Of a stretch of DNA of 64,000 bases, positions 10,424 through 21,775 are shown in pieces (the stretch's first letter is position 1; each line of letters begins with the position of its first letter). Below the pieces are notes generated by a model. That model was not told the DNA's origin. It searched no databases and saw only the letters and a program-made list of their open reading frames with translations. Made by a program: the position numbers and the translations under genes. Origin of the DNA: Incurvaria masculella (lineage: Eukaryota > Arthropoda > Insecta > Lepidoptera > Incurvariidae); NCBI GenBank assembly GCA_946894095.1, contig OX335665.1, positions 692,001 to 756,000 of the forward strand. The letters run 5' to 3'.

Positions 10424-10803
10424 TTTCTTTTTATGTGACTGGACATGGATGGCTAATACCACACTTTCTGTCATGGTATTAGCCCAACACACCACATGGG
10501 AACTAGGTGCCATGCCAGGACCTTCCTTATATTGAACGGCTACATTGAACTGGACCGAAAGCACGGACAATTTTCATTGCCGCTATCGTTCATCCAATGC
10601 GATGGTACCAACCCGGGCGGGATTTACCCTACCACCTAGTAAGTAAGGAAGGGGACCCTACAGTTTAACGTGGAATCCGAACCACGGCTAGCATCTCTCA
10701 ACGGTCGAATGGTCACCCATCCAAGACCAGACCGGACCCAGCGTTGCTTAACTTCGGAGAGCGATCGCCGAAGTGTCGCGCCACTGGGCCATTGAGGCTG
10801 ACA
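10424..10803 (-). repeat. SINE-5S
   Basis: On the minus strand it reads GCCTCAATGGCCCAGTGGCG, then the 5S-rRNA-like internal control region (CGAAGTTAAGCAACGCTGG; C-box GGATGGGTGACC), then the common SINE body and a short A-rich tail. 5S rRNA promoters bind TFIIIA; the SINE is presumably moved by a LINE. Confidence 0.8.
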
Positions 10804-10985
10804 GGTACCAACCCGTATGTTGGCTTACTGAGAGTGATTTAGAGAGGTGTGAAATCCACCTCACCTCGTAAAAATCCAAATCGTACAGTCGTTCCGTCTG
10901 AAATCTATACACCGGAAGTAGAGACAAATTTGAGATCTCTTTCTGTCGTGCCGAAGTCAACCATAGAGTAAAAGGGACATAGGAA

Positions 10986-11516
10986 TTCCTTCTCTTTTAA
11001 TTCGTCGCACTCGGGACGTACATGCGTATCTCATTTTTATTAAATTTGCAGTAGAGTTGAAAAAATGATAGCTTCTCTGTTTTCTTTCATATTTTACTGA
11101 ATATACTGCGAATGATGCTGCAAAAAATAACCTGGTAAGAAGCTTTGCTAAGACATGTTTGAAAAATGTTACGGCTTTTCACGCGGCAGGTGGAGATATT
11201 CTCCGACGTTTCGAGCTAATCATTCAGCCCGTTGTCGTCGTTCAGTCGTCTGCTGCGCACGAGCGCGACGGATGCCTCCTTGACAACGGGCTGAATGATT
11301 AGCTCGAAACGTCGGAGAATATCTCTACCTGCCGCGTGAAAAGCCGTAACATTTTTCAAACATGTCTAACGACCACGGTAACCTCAAAAGTATCAGCTTT
11401 ACATAAATAATAGAGCAAATAAATTTATATATGTATTCGATATATCTATATAAAAGCTATAATTGTGAGATATGCCTGTATGTCCCGAGTGCGACGAATT
11501 GAGAGAAAAGAACTGT
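10986..11516. repeat. Large palindrome around the HP6 hairpin
   Basis: Outer arms TTAATTCGTCGCACTCGGGA (near 11000) and its near-complement TCCCGAGTGCGACGAATTGA (near 11480) are inverted. The HP6 stem-loop sits between them. It may be one element or two nested ones. Confidence 0.6.
11151..11367. mobile_element. HP6 near-perfect 86-bp stem-loop
   Basis: Arms 11151-11236 and 11282-11367 are inverted repeats with a single mismatch; the loop is 45 bp (TCGTTCAGTCGTCTGCTGCG start). Outer tips read AGACATGTTTGAAAAATG / CATTTTTCAAACATGTCT. One arm recurs alone at 63817-63898. Confidence 0.85.
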
Positions 11517-11537
11517 ACCTTTGGTCTTTCAGTACCG

Positions 11538-11665
11538 GTTGTTCATAGCATGTAACAGTTCGCATTCGTAATGAAATTGGTGCGTGAACTGGGCTGGGAT
11601 TTGAACGCATGACAAGCGAGGCAAGGCGAGTCCCCGCGCCACTGAGCTACGAGCCGCCCAGTGAC
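11538..11665 (-). repeat. SINE-T head (tRNA-like), variant
   Basis: Read on the minus strand: GGCGGCTCGTAGCTCAGTGG (A-box region) and GCGTTCAAATCCCAGCCC (B-box region), then ATTACGAATGCGAACTGTT of the SINE-T body. The 3' part is absent. Confidence 0.65.
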
Positions 11666-11790
11666 GCTTCACGCGGAATTCAACCGTGAATGACTTCTGC
11701 ATGCACATGCACTGATAAGATAAAAACGTGTTGTTTTGGTCAATGCATAACGTATTGCATGCGCGGTACTTACAATTGTATTTATAAATA

Positions 11791-12010
11791 ACTAGCTGAG
11801 GTACCCAGCTCCGCTCGGGTCAATGTCGTTATGGACTGATATCGGGATGAACAATACAAACTTTAATCCCTATTTTCCATCCCCATCTTCTGTGGCGAAA
11901 ATGAAACCATTTTCGCCACAGAAGATAGCATGTCTTTTCCCATGGTCCAGATTCTTTATACAGACAGACTTGTTGAGAGTTACTTTCCCGTGTATAATTT
12001 TAGTATGTAT
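11791..12010 (+). repeat. GC-start relic with a perfect 19-bp hairpin
   Basis: It starts ACTAGCTGAGGTACCCAGCT then CCGCTCGGGT, a start seen in dispersed lepidopteran repeats. A 19-bp perfect inverted repeat (11885-11903 / 11908-11926, core TGTGGCGAAAATG) with a 4-nt loop follows. Confidence 0.5.
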
Positions 12011-12012
12011 TT

Positions 12013-12383
12013 TGTTTTATGTGACTGGACATGGATGGCTAATACCACACCTTCTGTCATGGTGTTAGCCCAACATACCACATGGGAACTAGCCGCCATG
12101 CCAGGACCTTCCTTATATTGCACGGTTACATTGAACTGGATGGAAAACACGGACAATTTTCATTGCCGCTTCGACTATCGTTCATCCAATGCGATGGTAC
12201 CAACCCGGGTGGGATAAACCCTACCACCTAGTAAGTAAGGAAGGGGACCTACAGTTTAACGTGGAATCCGAACCACGGCCAGCCTCTCTCAACGGTCACC
12301 CATCCAAGACCAGACCGGACCCAGCGTTGCTTAACTTCGGAGAGCGATCGCCGAAGTGTCGCGCCACTGGGCCATTGAGGCTT
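12013..12383 (-). repeat. SINE-5S
   Basis: Full-length minus copy from TTATGTGACTGGACATGG (tail side) to the 5S-like head ending GGCCATTGAGGC. It lacks about 10 bases (GAATGGTC region) compared with the copy at 10424. Confidence 0.8.
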
Positions 12384-13609
12384 TTTATATGGATTTATAT
12401 ATGGATATTTTACTATGATTTAAGTGAAATTGGTCTTTAGTTCATAGCATAGTTATAATATTTGTTCCAATTTGGGTCGTATTAAAAAAGAAAATTTATA
12501 AATACCAATTTGCGTTGGTTAGGCATGTTACTAATCTATTGATTTAAAAAATGTTAAGTGTGTCCAACTCTTTCTATTTTCTTTAAATTATTCTCATAAC
12601 GCTAATATTTTTCTAGAAAATGTAATTATTATTATACAGAATGTGCGGCACATCGACCGACAATTGTTTTTTGAGTAAGTGTGGTCATTTTCAAGGTTTT
12701 GACCAATAATTCCTTTTGATAATTGATAATAATATTGTTTTCTTCCTTTTTGTAAATGACCTAAATCCCTGCTATAAGCCGTTCTCACTTTTTTGTTAAT
12801 GATTTATACTTATTTCCTGCTACATAAAGGAGTTACAATTACAAAGATCCAAAGCTGGGATTTTGGTTTTTTTTTTAAATTAGAAAAATAATGAAATCTC
12901 GATACCACGTGACATTTGACAAAAGGTTACACAAATCAAAACCTCGCAAATGACGCCACTAAGCTCGAAAAAATTTTTATGGTCTATGTGCCTGCATATA
13001 AAATTATTCTTGTTCAAGTAAAGCCATTTCCACGTAAAAACGTTTATGTCCAAAATTGTTCCCTCCCTAGTTTTCCCCTAGTTTAGTAAGGATTCGGAAC
13101 TATCAAAATGCATACCGTGTTGTTATCTGCCGTCATTCCAAACAACTTCAATTTGAACTTCACATCACCGCAACATTACGATTATTTAAAAATACAAATC
13201 ATAGAGATTACTTCACTGAGTTGAAGAAAAGTTATAAATTTATTACAAGCCATACAATTCACCATGTAATCTAACGTGTATCCTACTTCAAAACACACAA
13301 TTTGGTCACTACGACGCGTGTGCAGCAAACGGAGCACGATTGATCACTGATGTGTAGCTGAGCTAGGCACTAAATCACTGTGGCATGAGATAAAAAGCAG
13401 TGACTCTTTGGGCTCAAGGCGTGCACGCATTTAGATTTTCTATGAAGCAGTTCTACCGGAAGCGTGTCCAAAAGCTTGAGATAAACTAGAACGTGTGGTG
13501 TGGCCTATATATACGCTTGCTAGTTATCTTAATTATAGTTCTCGTCACATATAGATATAATCATACATATCTATATCGCTCTTCAATAAACACACAGACG
13601 TAGAAGCCA
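12384..13609. other. No gene recognised; possible TATA at 13506
   Basis: AT-rich, no family member elsewhere in the window. A CTATATATACGC run at 13504-13515 looks like a TATA box on the plus strand, but no exon with good borders follows before the RX repeat. Confidence 0.4.
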
Positions 13610-14090
13610 AATGGGCACATAATGGCACATATACTTTAAGATGGTTATACTAGCCAATGCGAATGGTTTGATTGCGTTATGTTCCTGATCTCTATGGAAT
13701 GAGAACATGAAAAAAAAAAACATGTATAATTCCAGCTAATTTTCTACCAATACAGAAAGAAAAATGTTACAGAAATTGATATTTTATGCATGGAAAAAAA
13801 TTTGAAGTCAGGTCTCAAATATATTATTTTTCAAGTTTGCGGCTTATATTGATATTAACTAATATTTATTTTAATACAATTTCAAAGATCTTAACATTAT
13901 CTACCCATTCAGCAAAGAACATGTTTAACTTTTCCCAATTTCTTTAACGAAACAATAAAAAAAACCGGTTTCACGCGGTCTGCGGGTTGGTCACATTTAG
14001 AAAGAATTATTTCGAGCTGCTCTAACTAAGCGACGTCGGGCTCTAGCTATCTCCTTCATTGGTCCAAAATGTTTAGGTATGAGGATGCTC
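13610..14090 (+). repeat. RX repeat, uninterrupted copy
   Basis: Reverse-complement match to 5380-6036 without the GACG insertion (AAAAACCGGTTTCACGCGG is continuous with TTTCTTTAACGAAACAAT). No ORF or TIRs identified. Confidence 0.65.
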
Positions 14091-14508
14091 TTAAATTATG
14101 TATGGTTTCTACAGTGGCTTCTACCACTGAAGGGAAAGAAAGTAGAAGTGGCATGCGATAGATATATCGTCTCCGTTATATGGGCAAAATTACCATATAA
14201 TTGTATGAAAATCCGGCGGCACGTTAAATGCCACAAAGTCGAAACATCGCCACCGCGCGTGAATGTGCTCCAAAGTAGTGGGAACGTGTAGGATTTACTG
14301 AATAGAAACTCTATAACTGCTAACTGCTAGAGAAACTATAACTGTTAGTTATAACTGCTAACAACTTGACAATCGATATAATTCTGTATCGTTTTTTTTT
14401 GTTTTTTCTATTATTATTATTTTCTCTGACATGGGTACTACATTGAAGTATATATTTGTTTATTTACTAACTTATATTTAATTTGATATTACCTTTTATC
14501 AAAAATGA
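14091..14508. other. No gene recognised
   Basis: A 70-codon open stretch at 14079-14291 has no splice borders or motif. The remainder is AT-rich with a TAACTGCTA-type short repeat around 14305-14365. Confidence 0.4.
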
Positions 14509-14828
14509 CGATGGCTTTTTACACCTGAATAATTTAGATCATAATTCCTATTAATTTAGAATAAGATGTCAATATCGTAGTAAAGAGTTTGCTCCTCACC
14601 AATGTTTATAATGTTCTTATAATAATGTTCTTTGTGAGCAGTAGTAATGAATCAATCACTGTAAACTAGTTTGTAAGTATCAATGGAAAAAAATATAATA
14701 CCTACAATGAGCAACCTGTCGAAGTTTCTTGTCGGCTCTTCTTCGCCAGAAGTAATCGAACCGACAGGAAAAAAAATTACCAATCCGAGTGTGTAATATA
14801 CATCTTATGAAGGAAACTGAAACTGAAA
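14509..14828 (+). repeat. RZ repeat (copy 2)
   Basis: Full copy from GATGGCTTTTTACACCTG to GAAACTGAAACTGAAAT; about 95 percent alike to copy 1 by eye. Confidence 0.7.
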
Positions 14829-15336
14829 TAGCTTTTTTCCATTCCATGGAATTCCATTCCATAACTTGTTGGCTACAGACTCGCTCCCGGCCCGCGGAAT
14901 TAGTTTTATTATGGGTATGTTTTCCCTAAATGTTGTTATTTCGGTACTTGAACATTTTCTTCATTTTTAAGCAAACATTTTCGCGAAAACATTGCCGAAT
15001 CTTTTGCAAAATCAATTGTATTTGTAAAACCTTGAATTATAAGAATACTGTTTTGACATTTTCGTGTACGTCGTTATATTATATCCTTACTACGATAAAT
15101 TGAAATGCTACAAACTTGGATAAATCATAATTATTAAATTATTAATAATATAATTATGTATAATTAATATATATAATAATATAAAATATATATATAAATA
15201 ATATAATATTATATAATTATATTATAAGTCATAATTATTAAAGTTGAGTCCGTAATCATCAAAAAAGTATACTCTATAAGCATCTCTGTCATCTCATTTT
15301 AAACTCTGTCATTACTCATTTTAAAACCACGAAAAT
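14829..15336. other. No gene; AT-only tract at about 15125-15240
   Basis: Contains a roughly 110-bp stretch almost wholly of A and T (TATATATAATAATATAAAAT type), with local self-complementarity. Nothing coding. Confidence 0.6.
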
Positions 15337-15680
15337 ATGTCAAGGAATGTGACATGTATATATGTATAATTGACGGTGAAGCAAGGACACATTAATTAAA
15401 GAAAGATCCCTGTAAAAAGAACAACTTTACAAATATACTGCAAGGCTGGACCCGAACCAGCAAAACATGCCATTCGCAGTATTTCGCAGGTATTGCGTCT
15501 AACCAATTTCGCCACCTGCTGTATACCCATAATTTGCAATTATCCTACAGTCCCTCCTCCCGTAATCAATGCCTCCTACTAACACAGTATTTAAGATTAT
15601 ACCTACATACAGTTACCGACTGACTGCAAATATTGAACATTCAAACAAATTGCCGTCGTCACCAAAATGGTATTTGGTAG
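15337..15680 (-). repeat. LEU-element
   Basis: Minus copy: GGAATGTGACATGTATATAT at the left, T-arm GCTGGACCCGAACCAGC at about 15445-15465, and complement of GGTGGCGAAATTGG at about 15505-15520. The right TIR is lost; a CGTCGTCACCAAAATGG segment at the end also occurs at base 1. Confidence 0.65.
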
Positions 15681-15699
15681 AGCCGGTCCTAGGTGAGTA

Positions 15700-15895
15700 A
15701 AAAAAAAACGTCTCACGAACCAAAGAGAAAATAAACTTTTTATTGTGACACAATTCTTTGTTGCCTGATATTAGATACGAAACATCAAGTGAATTGGAAT
15801 AGTGGTTATCAAAGTATTAGTATACAACGTTTGTATTGGGAGCATTGCTTACGGGATATTATTTTATGATTACATTCTAGTTTCCGGATAACACG
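15700..15895 (+). mobile_element. HP8 MITE, right half, diverged
   Basis: It matches the right half of 43399-43771: TTGTTGCCTGATATTA, ATCAAGTGAATTGGAA, TTGTATTGGGAGC and GCTTACGGG. No TTAA remains at the end. Confidence 0.5.
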
Positions 15896-16179
15896 GTTTG
15901 ATTAGAAAGGGCCTTGTACTTTGGTCGGAACATGCAATGAAATCAAGCAATGTCTTACCGCCCAGATATTTTTTTGCCAATTATTCTTGTTATTTGCGCC
16001 GTACAATTTGTAAGCACGTGAAAAATATCTAATCATCACTATCTTTCCTCATCAGTGTTAGCAGCTGAACTCCGGTCACGCAAACCTTTTGTTTTCAATT
16101 ATATATTACAGATAAGAGTACCCAGATATTAATGTTTATGGTGATTTTATTTTATTTTCGTGTGATTGTTGTATTGTGT

Positions 16180-17118
16180 TTTTTTTTAATGTTAAGCGTG
16201 GCACATGGCGTACGCCAGGACATCATAAGGTGCCCGAGGACGCCAATGGGATTTCGAACTTACAGGGGGGGCTGCGACAACCATGCCGGCCGGCCAGGTG
16301 CTTCTTCACACCATGTCTGAAGGACCCCAGGTTGTACTTTGAGGGAAATACCTCGGATGAGAGTTCATCGCATAGTTTTCGAAGGATCTAGAAGATCGGA
16401 GGGGATCTAGAAGATCCCTGTCCCGCGTTGAGCGATGGTAGAAAGGGGACGGAGGTACAGTGTAATGCAGCTCCGACGAGTATTCTCCATGGTAAAGACG
16501 ACAGAATACAGAGAGAGACCCTACATCCCTTCGGAGTTGGAGGGTCTCTAAATTCAGGGACACTTCTGGATCGTCGACGAGACGCACGGCACGACGCTGT
16601 ATTGGATCAAGGGAGCAAAGCTGGTGTTGAGCTTGCGGTCCCACAAATGCGAGCAATACACCACTTGTTGTGGTCACTCACTATAGTACTACTAAATTCA
16701 GACGCACCCTTTTCAGCACTCCTGGCCTTTTTGAGGCGAACTTGGCTTACTCCTCGCAGGGACGTATCCAAGGGGGGGGGGGGGGGGGGGATAGTTGGGA
16801 TTTATCCCCCCCCCAAAATCTGACTGAAAAAAAACGTAAACGTGACAAAAAAAATGTTAAAAAATACATATACATATAATGTTTACGTAAAATACTTATA
16901 TATAAATATAAAATACTTATAAGTGTGTGACTAAACTACGGACGGTACTTCTTTAAGTTATTAAAAATTATAGTACAGTAATTACAGCGATTTTTACACA
17001 GGTCACATGGTTGTTTCAATGTTTGCCCCCCCCCCCCCCAACCAAAAGTCTGGATACGTGGCTGTTCCTCGAAATGCCGCCCGAAATGAAGGTAATGCGT
17101 CAGGTCGACCCCGAGTAT
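16180..17118 (-). mobile_element. LINE-A relic, 5'-truncated, split by a hAT-like MITE
   Basis: On the minus strand it covers the end of the LINE-A ORF: residues matching SLDPIQRRAVRLVDDP and ETLQLRRDVGSLSVF are in frame at about 16340-16620, then SPFYHRSTR, then a frame-broken tail and the GTACGCCA 3' end next to a T-run. The upstream part (GGGATACTCGGGGTCGACC) resumes beyond 17064. Confidence 0.8.
16757..17064. mobile_element. hAT-like MITE inside the LINE-A relic
   Basis: Ends CAGGGACGTATCCA and, inverted, CAGCCACGTATCCA followed by G-runs. LINE-A target sequence TTCCTCG is repeated on the right (17065-17071) and as TCCTCG on the left (16751-16756), a 7-8 bp duplication as hAT elements make. 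Inside are G and C runs of 10-18 bases and no ORF. Confidence 0.7.
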
Positions 17119-17159
17119 CCCTATTAATCTGAGTTTCAGCAACATCTACATTTGAAGAA

Positions 17160-17300
17160 TTGTAATCAGATTTTGAAAATAATCTGAAAAAGTATTGGTC
17201 GTGACATTCGTCGGAAGCAGGACTTGAACCTGCGACCTTTGGATTACATGTACATGGATATGATTGATAACTCAATCATTGCAGTCAAAATGCCTTAGCG
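17160..17300 (-). repeat. tRNA-like SINE head, different subtype
   Basis: Minus strand reads CAAAGGTCGCAGGTTCAAGT then CCTGC, a B-box with paired T-arm, preceded by ATTGAGTTATCAATCATATC. It lacks the SINE-T body that follows separately at 17370. Confidence 0.5.
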
Positions 17301-17369
17301 TAGGATCAATACGCAAAAACATCATCAGCGCCATCTAGCAGAAGATAGGGGAAGCATTGTGTCCCTGTC

Positions 17370-17735
17370 CCCATTATGCGGTCTGTACAGGCATACACCA
17401 CATTCCCGAAAGGATTAGGTGCCATGCCAGGACCTTCCCTTTATGAGCACGGCTACATTGAACTGGATGGAAAACACGGACAATTTTTCATTGCCGCTTC
17501 GACCATCTTTTCATTCAGTGCGATGGTACCAACCCGGGCGGGCTTAAACCCTACCACCTAGCAGGGGAAGGGGACCTACAGTTTTACATGGATTCCGAAC
17601 CATGGAGCAGCTCTAATTCATGACGAAATGCACTTATCTAACTCAGAATGAGAAAAATAGTGGTGCATGTTTGAACCCAGACCGCTGGTATGCTAGTCTT
17701 GTCCCCACGCCACTAGGCTACGATTAGAGGTGGTT
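17370..17735 (-). repeat. SINE-T
   Basis: Minus copy: tRNA-like head with CGTAGCCTAGTGGCGTGGGG and GGTCTGGGTTCAAACATGC, then ATGGTTCGGAATCCATGTAA, the shared body and tail without a long A-run. Confidence 0.75.
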
Positions 17736-18205
17736 AAACACGGTACAGAATTTCAAGCGATCAAACTTTTTAATGCACTTCCAGTGGATTTAAAAAAAAA
17801 AAAAATATCCTCCAAACAGTTCAATAACGATCTTAAATCCAGACTATTAATGAAGGCTTTTTATTCAACCGACGAGTTTTTAGTTGATAATAATTTCTGA
17901 GTTAACAGCTTGTGTGTTCCCTTTTTTCGACTTTGAATGTATTGGTAAATTTTTGTATATTTTATGGATCACTTAATGTCATATTTGAATGATCATGCAT
18001 TTAATGGAATAACTTATTTTTACGTTTACATACTGTATAATATTTAGAATTGAGTGTACTTTTAATTACAATGTATTAATGATTTATGATTTGTTGGTTG
18101 TATTTAGTGAATTGTATGTAATTTGTAATGTAATATTTCTACACAAACCATGTTTGTTGCATTTTGATGCGTGAAATAAAAATACTTTCACTTTCACTTT
18201 CACGA
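17736..18205 (+). mobile_element. LINE 3' end (LINE-B relative)
   Basis: Translation around 17755-17900 gives FQAIKLFNALPVDL, an A-run, then KQFNNDLKSRLLMKAFYSTDEFL and a stop, like the end of LINE-B (IKMYNNIPGHLK...FRKTVRNLL...FYSVDDFL). A 3' UTR follows and ends with a CTTTCA repeat tail. Confidence 0.7.
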
Positions 18206-18594
18206 GCCGCTCACGTTTTTAGGTTGATAAGATACATTTCGATTTAAGCGTTTCATTGTTACCGAGTTCACCAGCAAAAAAAGACTAAAATAAAATGGTA
18301 GTGTATTCAGACAGTCTGTAGCCTTATAGATTAAATATAATGAATTATGTTTAGATAAAAGTAATACAGGATGTAACAAAAATGCAGGAAATGGACAGTT
18401 TTTCAGGAGCGGGCAGCGTCCTCTCGTGTCCTGCCAGTGAATAAGAAATAGTGCGTCCTGCGAAGGCTTGGTTGACGCGCCTGTGTGTCTTGGTTGCGTT
18501 CTGTGTGGTGGTTCTGAAGTGGTTCTGGGGAGACTGGTAAATGCTTACATACAAGCATTTACCACAGTCTCCTTGAACCTAATAACGGGGCGCC
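18206..18594. other. No gene; small hairpin at 18530-18570
   Basis: GGAGACTGGTAAATGCTT pairs with AAGCATTTACCACAGTCTCC around ACATAC. The remainder shows no recognisable family. Confidence 0.5.
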
Positions 18595-18965
18595 GCCTGT
18601 CCGTCCCCACCATGTTTTGTATAACTATGGAGATGGATTGGTAACACCACACCTACTGTCTTGATATAAGCCCAGCACACTGCATTCCCGGAGAAATAAT
18701 GTACCATGCCAGCAACTTCCCTTATGAGCACGGCTACATGCAACTAGATTCAAAACACAGATAAAGTTGGTACCCGGGCCATTCATCAACCCGGGCTCGC
18801 TTAACTCAACTGCTTACTTGGAGAAAGGAACCTACAGTTTTACATGGACTCCGAACCATGGAACAGTTCGCATTCGTGACGATTCGTGACGATTCGTTCG
18901 ATTCGTTGAACCCAGACCTCTGGTATGCTAGTCTTGTCCCGCGCCACTAGGCTACGAGCCGCTCA
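18595..18965 (-). repeat. SINE-T, diverged
   Basis: Minus copy ending in the head GAGCGGCTCGTAGCCTAGTGG. It has a local duplication (GTGACGATTC twice) near 18885 and body mutations suggesting an old copy. Confidence 0.7.
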
Positions 18966-19404
18966 GTAGTATTTGTTCCGATCACGTGGTCCAGCCCTAA
19001 GCGTGGAGTGCACAATCTCTGGTTAGCGATAATTTTAAAGTTAAAATTATATCTGTCCTTATTTTTCGCCTCAAAAAGAAAGAAGAGAGATTCCCAACCA
19101 CTTAAAAGATAATATTGGCAGACCGCACAAAAAAAAAATTTAAGCTTACGAAAGCCTAATTGGTTATCTGTTTTTGAGCTCGCAAAATAATTACGTTCTA
19201 TATTCGCATATTTTTCTAATGTTATCTGTCCTACACTGGCCTTGATTAAAGTAAATCTGGTTGCGTCAGTTTAAAATGTTTAAAATTATTACTTTCACAC
19301 GCACGTATTATTTCTCCGTTATGTTCGATAACACGATAATTCTGTTTCAATGTGTTAGTGAATTCCGTATAGAGGCGCTTTGTGGGTTCCAGTACATCAA
19401 AATA
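18966..19404. other. No gene recognised
   Basis: AT-rich, no repeats shared elsewhere and no exon-like borders. Confidence 0.4.
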
Positions 19405-19600
19405 ATACAATTTGGCCTACTGCATTATTTGCTTTATTTTTTGAGTCGGTGTCAGCCAAGGTAGCCAAGGTTCTCTTGACTGGCGCAGCGTTTGCCAGGC
19501 TGACGCCGACTCAAAATATCAAATAATCGTTTAAAAAAATGGCAATTATTTTTTTACTTTTTAGTGCTCTTTCTTTGAAGTCGGTTACTTTTTTGTTAAA
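19405..19600. mobile_element. Fold-back MITE related to 808-1000
   Basis: Shares the GGTTCTCTTGACTG-CGCAGCG loop and CTGACGCCGACT. GAGTCGGTGTCAGCC at the left pairs with GGCTGACGCCGACTC in the middle, and the outer end reads TTTGAAGTCGGTTA. Confidence 0.6.
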
Positions 19601-19739
19601 AGATTTTTTTTATTTGTTATCTTTTAGAGAATTCTAAATGTTTAAATCCTAATCCAAACTCAATGTATAATATGCCTAGTTTAAAAACTGTAAAACTGTG
19701 CATGAAGACTAACCAAACCCCACTTATTCAGGTATCACA

Positions 19740-19865
19740 GCCCCCGGCGCGAGACGATTCTTTCCCTTCCAAGCGCCAACGGCTGCGCAGAGACAAAACT
19801 GTATCGGATTTGATTACTGCGCACCGCTGGCGCTTTATGGGAAGGCATCGTCTCGCACCGGAGCC
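19740..19865. mobile_element. Hairpin element, about 126 bp
   Basis: GGCGCGAGACGAT...TTCCCTTCCAAGCGCCA pairs with TGGCGCTTTATGGGAAGG...ATCGTCTCGCACC. The loop holds AAAACTGTATCGGATT; a similar stretch occurs at 27150-27180. Confidence 0.65.
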
Positions 19866-19956
19866 TATACATAAATCTATACTTATACTATGATAAAGTT
19901 AATAATAGTCTCTGAAAAAACTCTGAAACTACCATCAAGCATTGTATCAAAAATTA

Positions 19957-20278
19957 CGATGGCTTTTTACACCTGAATAATTTAGATCATAAGTCCTATT
20001 CACTAAGAATAAGATGTCATTATCGTAGTCAATAGTTTGCTCTTCATAATGTATATAATGTTCTTATAATAAAGTTCTTTGTGAGCTGTAGTGATCAATC
20101 AATCACTGTAAACTAGTTTGTAAGTATCGATGGAAAAAAATAATACAATGACCAACCTGACGAAGTTTCTTGTCGGCTCTTCTTCGCGAGAAGTAATCGA
20201 ACCGACAGGAAAAAAAATGACGAATCCGAGTGTGTAATATACATCTTATGAAGGAAATAAAGAAACTGAAACTGAAAT
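19957..20278 (+). repeat. RZ repeat (copy 3)
   Basis: Full copy with a small deletion around 20000 (CTATTCACTAAG) and the GAAACTGAAACTGAAA tail. Confidence 0.7.
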
Positions 20279-20639
20279 ATTAAAGAATTGATAAAGAAAC
20301 CCTGGGTGCAGATATCACATTTTATGAGCGATCATCAAAGTTAGATTTTTCTAAGAGCTGTCAAATCGGTGGAAATCAAAACGTTCCTTTTCGATAGACT
20401 TTTCAAAATATAGGCTTTTTCTCGTGACTTCGAAACAGATATGATCACTAAATTCTATCGTGAAAGATTATATTGTCAAATCTATTGCATCGACGGTGAC
20501 AAAAACATTTTTTTTATCTACACAATATGTACCCTCGTTAATACTGGAGACAGGGTGATTCTGAAACAAAAATGTTTTTTTTTTTACGTTTTCATCACGT
20601 AACTTCGATTATATAAACGCATGGAATACGATTTTGACC
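20279..20639. other. No gene recognised
   Basis: AT-rich, nothing repeated elsewhere in the window. Confidence 0.4.
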
Positions 20640-20962
20640 TTTTTAGGGTTCCGTACCCAAAGGATGCCAACGGAACCCTATTACTAAGCCTTCGCTGTCC
20701 GTCCGTCCGTCCTTCCGTCCGTCCGTCCTTCCGTCCATCCGTCCTTCCGTCCGTCCTTCCGTCCGTCCGTCTTTCCGTCCGTCCGTCCTTCCATCCGTCC
20801 GTCCTTCCGTCCAACCGTCCGTCCGTCCGTCTGTCACAGGGCTGTATCTCAGTAACCGTAACAGATAAACAGCTGAAATTTTCACAGAGTGTGTATTTAT
20901 TTTGCCGCTATAACAACAAATAGATAAAATTTAAAAATAATTAAAATTAAAGGCGGCCCTCT
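20640..20962 (-). repeat. GACG-element with a long, interrupted CCGT array
   Basis: Minus copy. The microsatellite spans about 20697-20832, mixing CCGT with TCCTTCCGT and CCATCCGT variants. The 5' end of the element is lost after AAAGGCGGCCCT. Frames across it read only as DGRTDG-type repeats. Confidence 0.8.
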
Positions 20963-21139
20963 TACAAAAAACGTTTTTGTGATCAATTCAGACGTTATCT
21001 GCGGGAAAACCGCAAAGGATATTTCCACAGATCGTCGTCATTCCACGAATATAATTAGTGGATATTTAACTATTTCTGGCGTCCCATCAACCGCAAATGT
21101 TTTGAGGTTTGTCCCACTGCGCAGTTGCGCAGATGCTGA

Positions 21140-21275
21140 GATTCATAGACCTTACTCGTGCTTGGCTTAGCCAAAGAATAGCTTTCGACTGTAAAATTTG
21201 ACATTTGCTCCATACATTTCATGTCAAAACTGACAGTCGGAAGGCACACTTTGGCTCAGGCACATACAAGTAATC
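21140..21275. mobile_element. Fold-back element, about 135 bp
   Basis: CTCGTGCTTGGCTTAGCCAA and TAGCTTTCGACTGT...TTTGACAT pair with ATGTCAAAACTGACAGTCGG and CTTTGGCTCAGGCACA. No family member elsewhere in the window. Confidence 0.6.
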
Positions 21276-21479
21276 TTTATGTGTCTCAGCAATAGTGTGA
21301 GTCGATCTCCGTGGTGTGAACTGAAGTTAGGGCACGGCGAGAGCGTAGCGCCTATTCAGGCATCTTTTCAGTGTATTCACCCTGAAAAAAATTATCAGTG
21401 AATCTATTACTGTAATTACAATAACAACAACCGTATTGTTACGTTAAAATAGAGCCAACTAAGTTTATCGGAACAGTAA

Positions 21480-21575
21480 GCTTGCACGAAGTGACGGCTG
21501 AGTTAATAAATTTTCAAAGACATGTTTAATCGTACGTTGACGTTAATTCAGATTGTTTGTCCTTTCGTGCACTCG
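21480..21575 (-). mobile_element. HP4 MITE, one end
   Basis: Right end CCTTTCGTGCACTCGGCCC is the complement of the HP4 terminus; GACGTTAATTCAGA and TGTTTAATCGTACG match its inside. The left part is short and diverged. Confidence 0.6.
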
Positions 21576-21639
21576 GCCCTGTATCTTTCAATGGTTTTTT
21601 TAACTGTGTGCAATAACTGTTTTCTACTACTGTTTTTTT

Positions 21640-21775
21640 TTATTATTACCTGTATTATTGTTATAGCAGCAACAGAAATACACACTCTGTGAAAATTTTA
21701 GCTGTCTACCTATTCCGGTTCAAGAGAAACAGCCCTCTGACAGACGGACGGACAGCGGAGGTTAAGTAATATCGT
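21640..21775 (+). repeat. GACG-element, middle part
   Basis: It carries TTGTTATAGC, ACACTCTGTGAAAATTT, AGCTGTCTACCT, the CAGACGGACGGACAGCGGAGG block and then stops before the 3' hairpin. Confidence 0.65.

Noticed and set aside
15125..15240. AT tract as a replication origin or centromere unit
   Set aside because: It is a single low-complexity tract with no repeated unit or supporting context.
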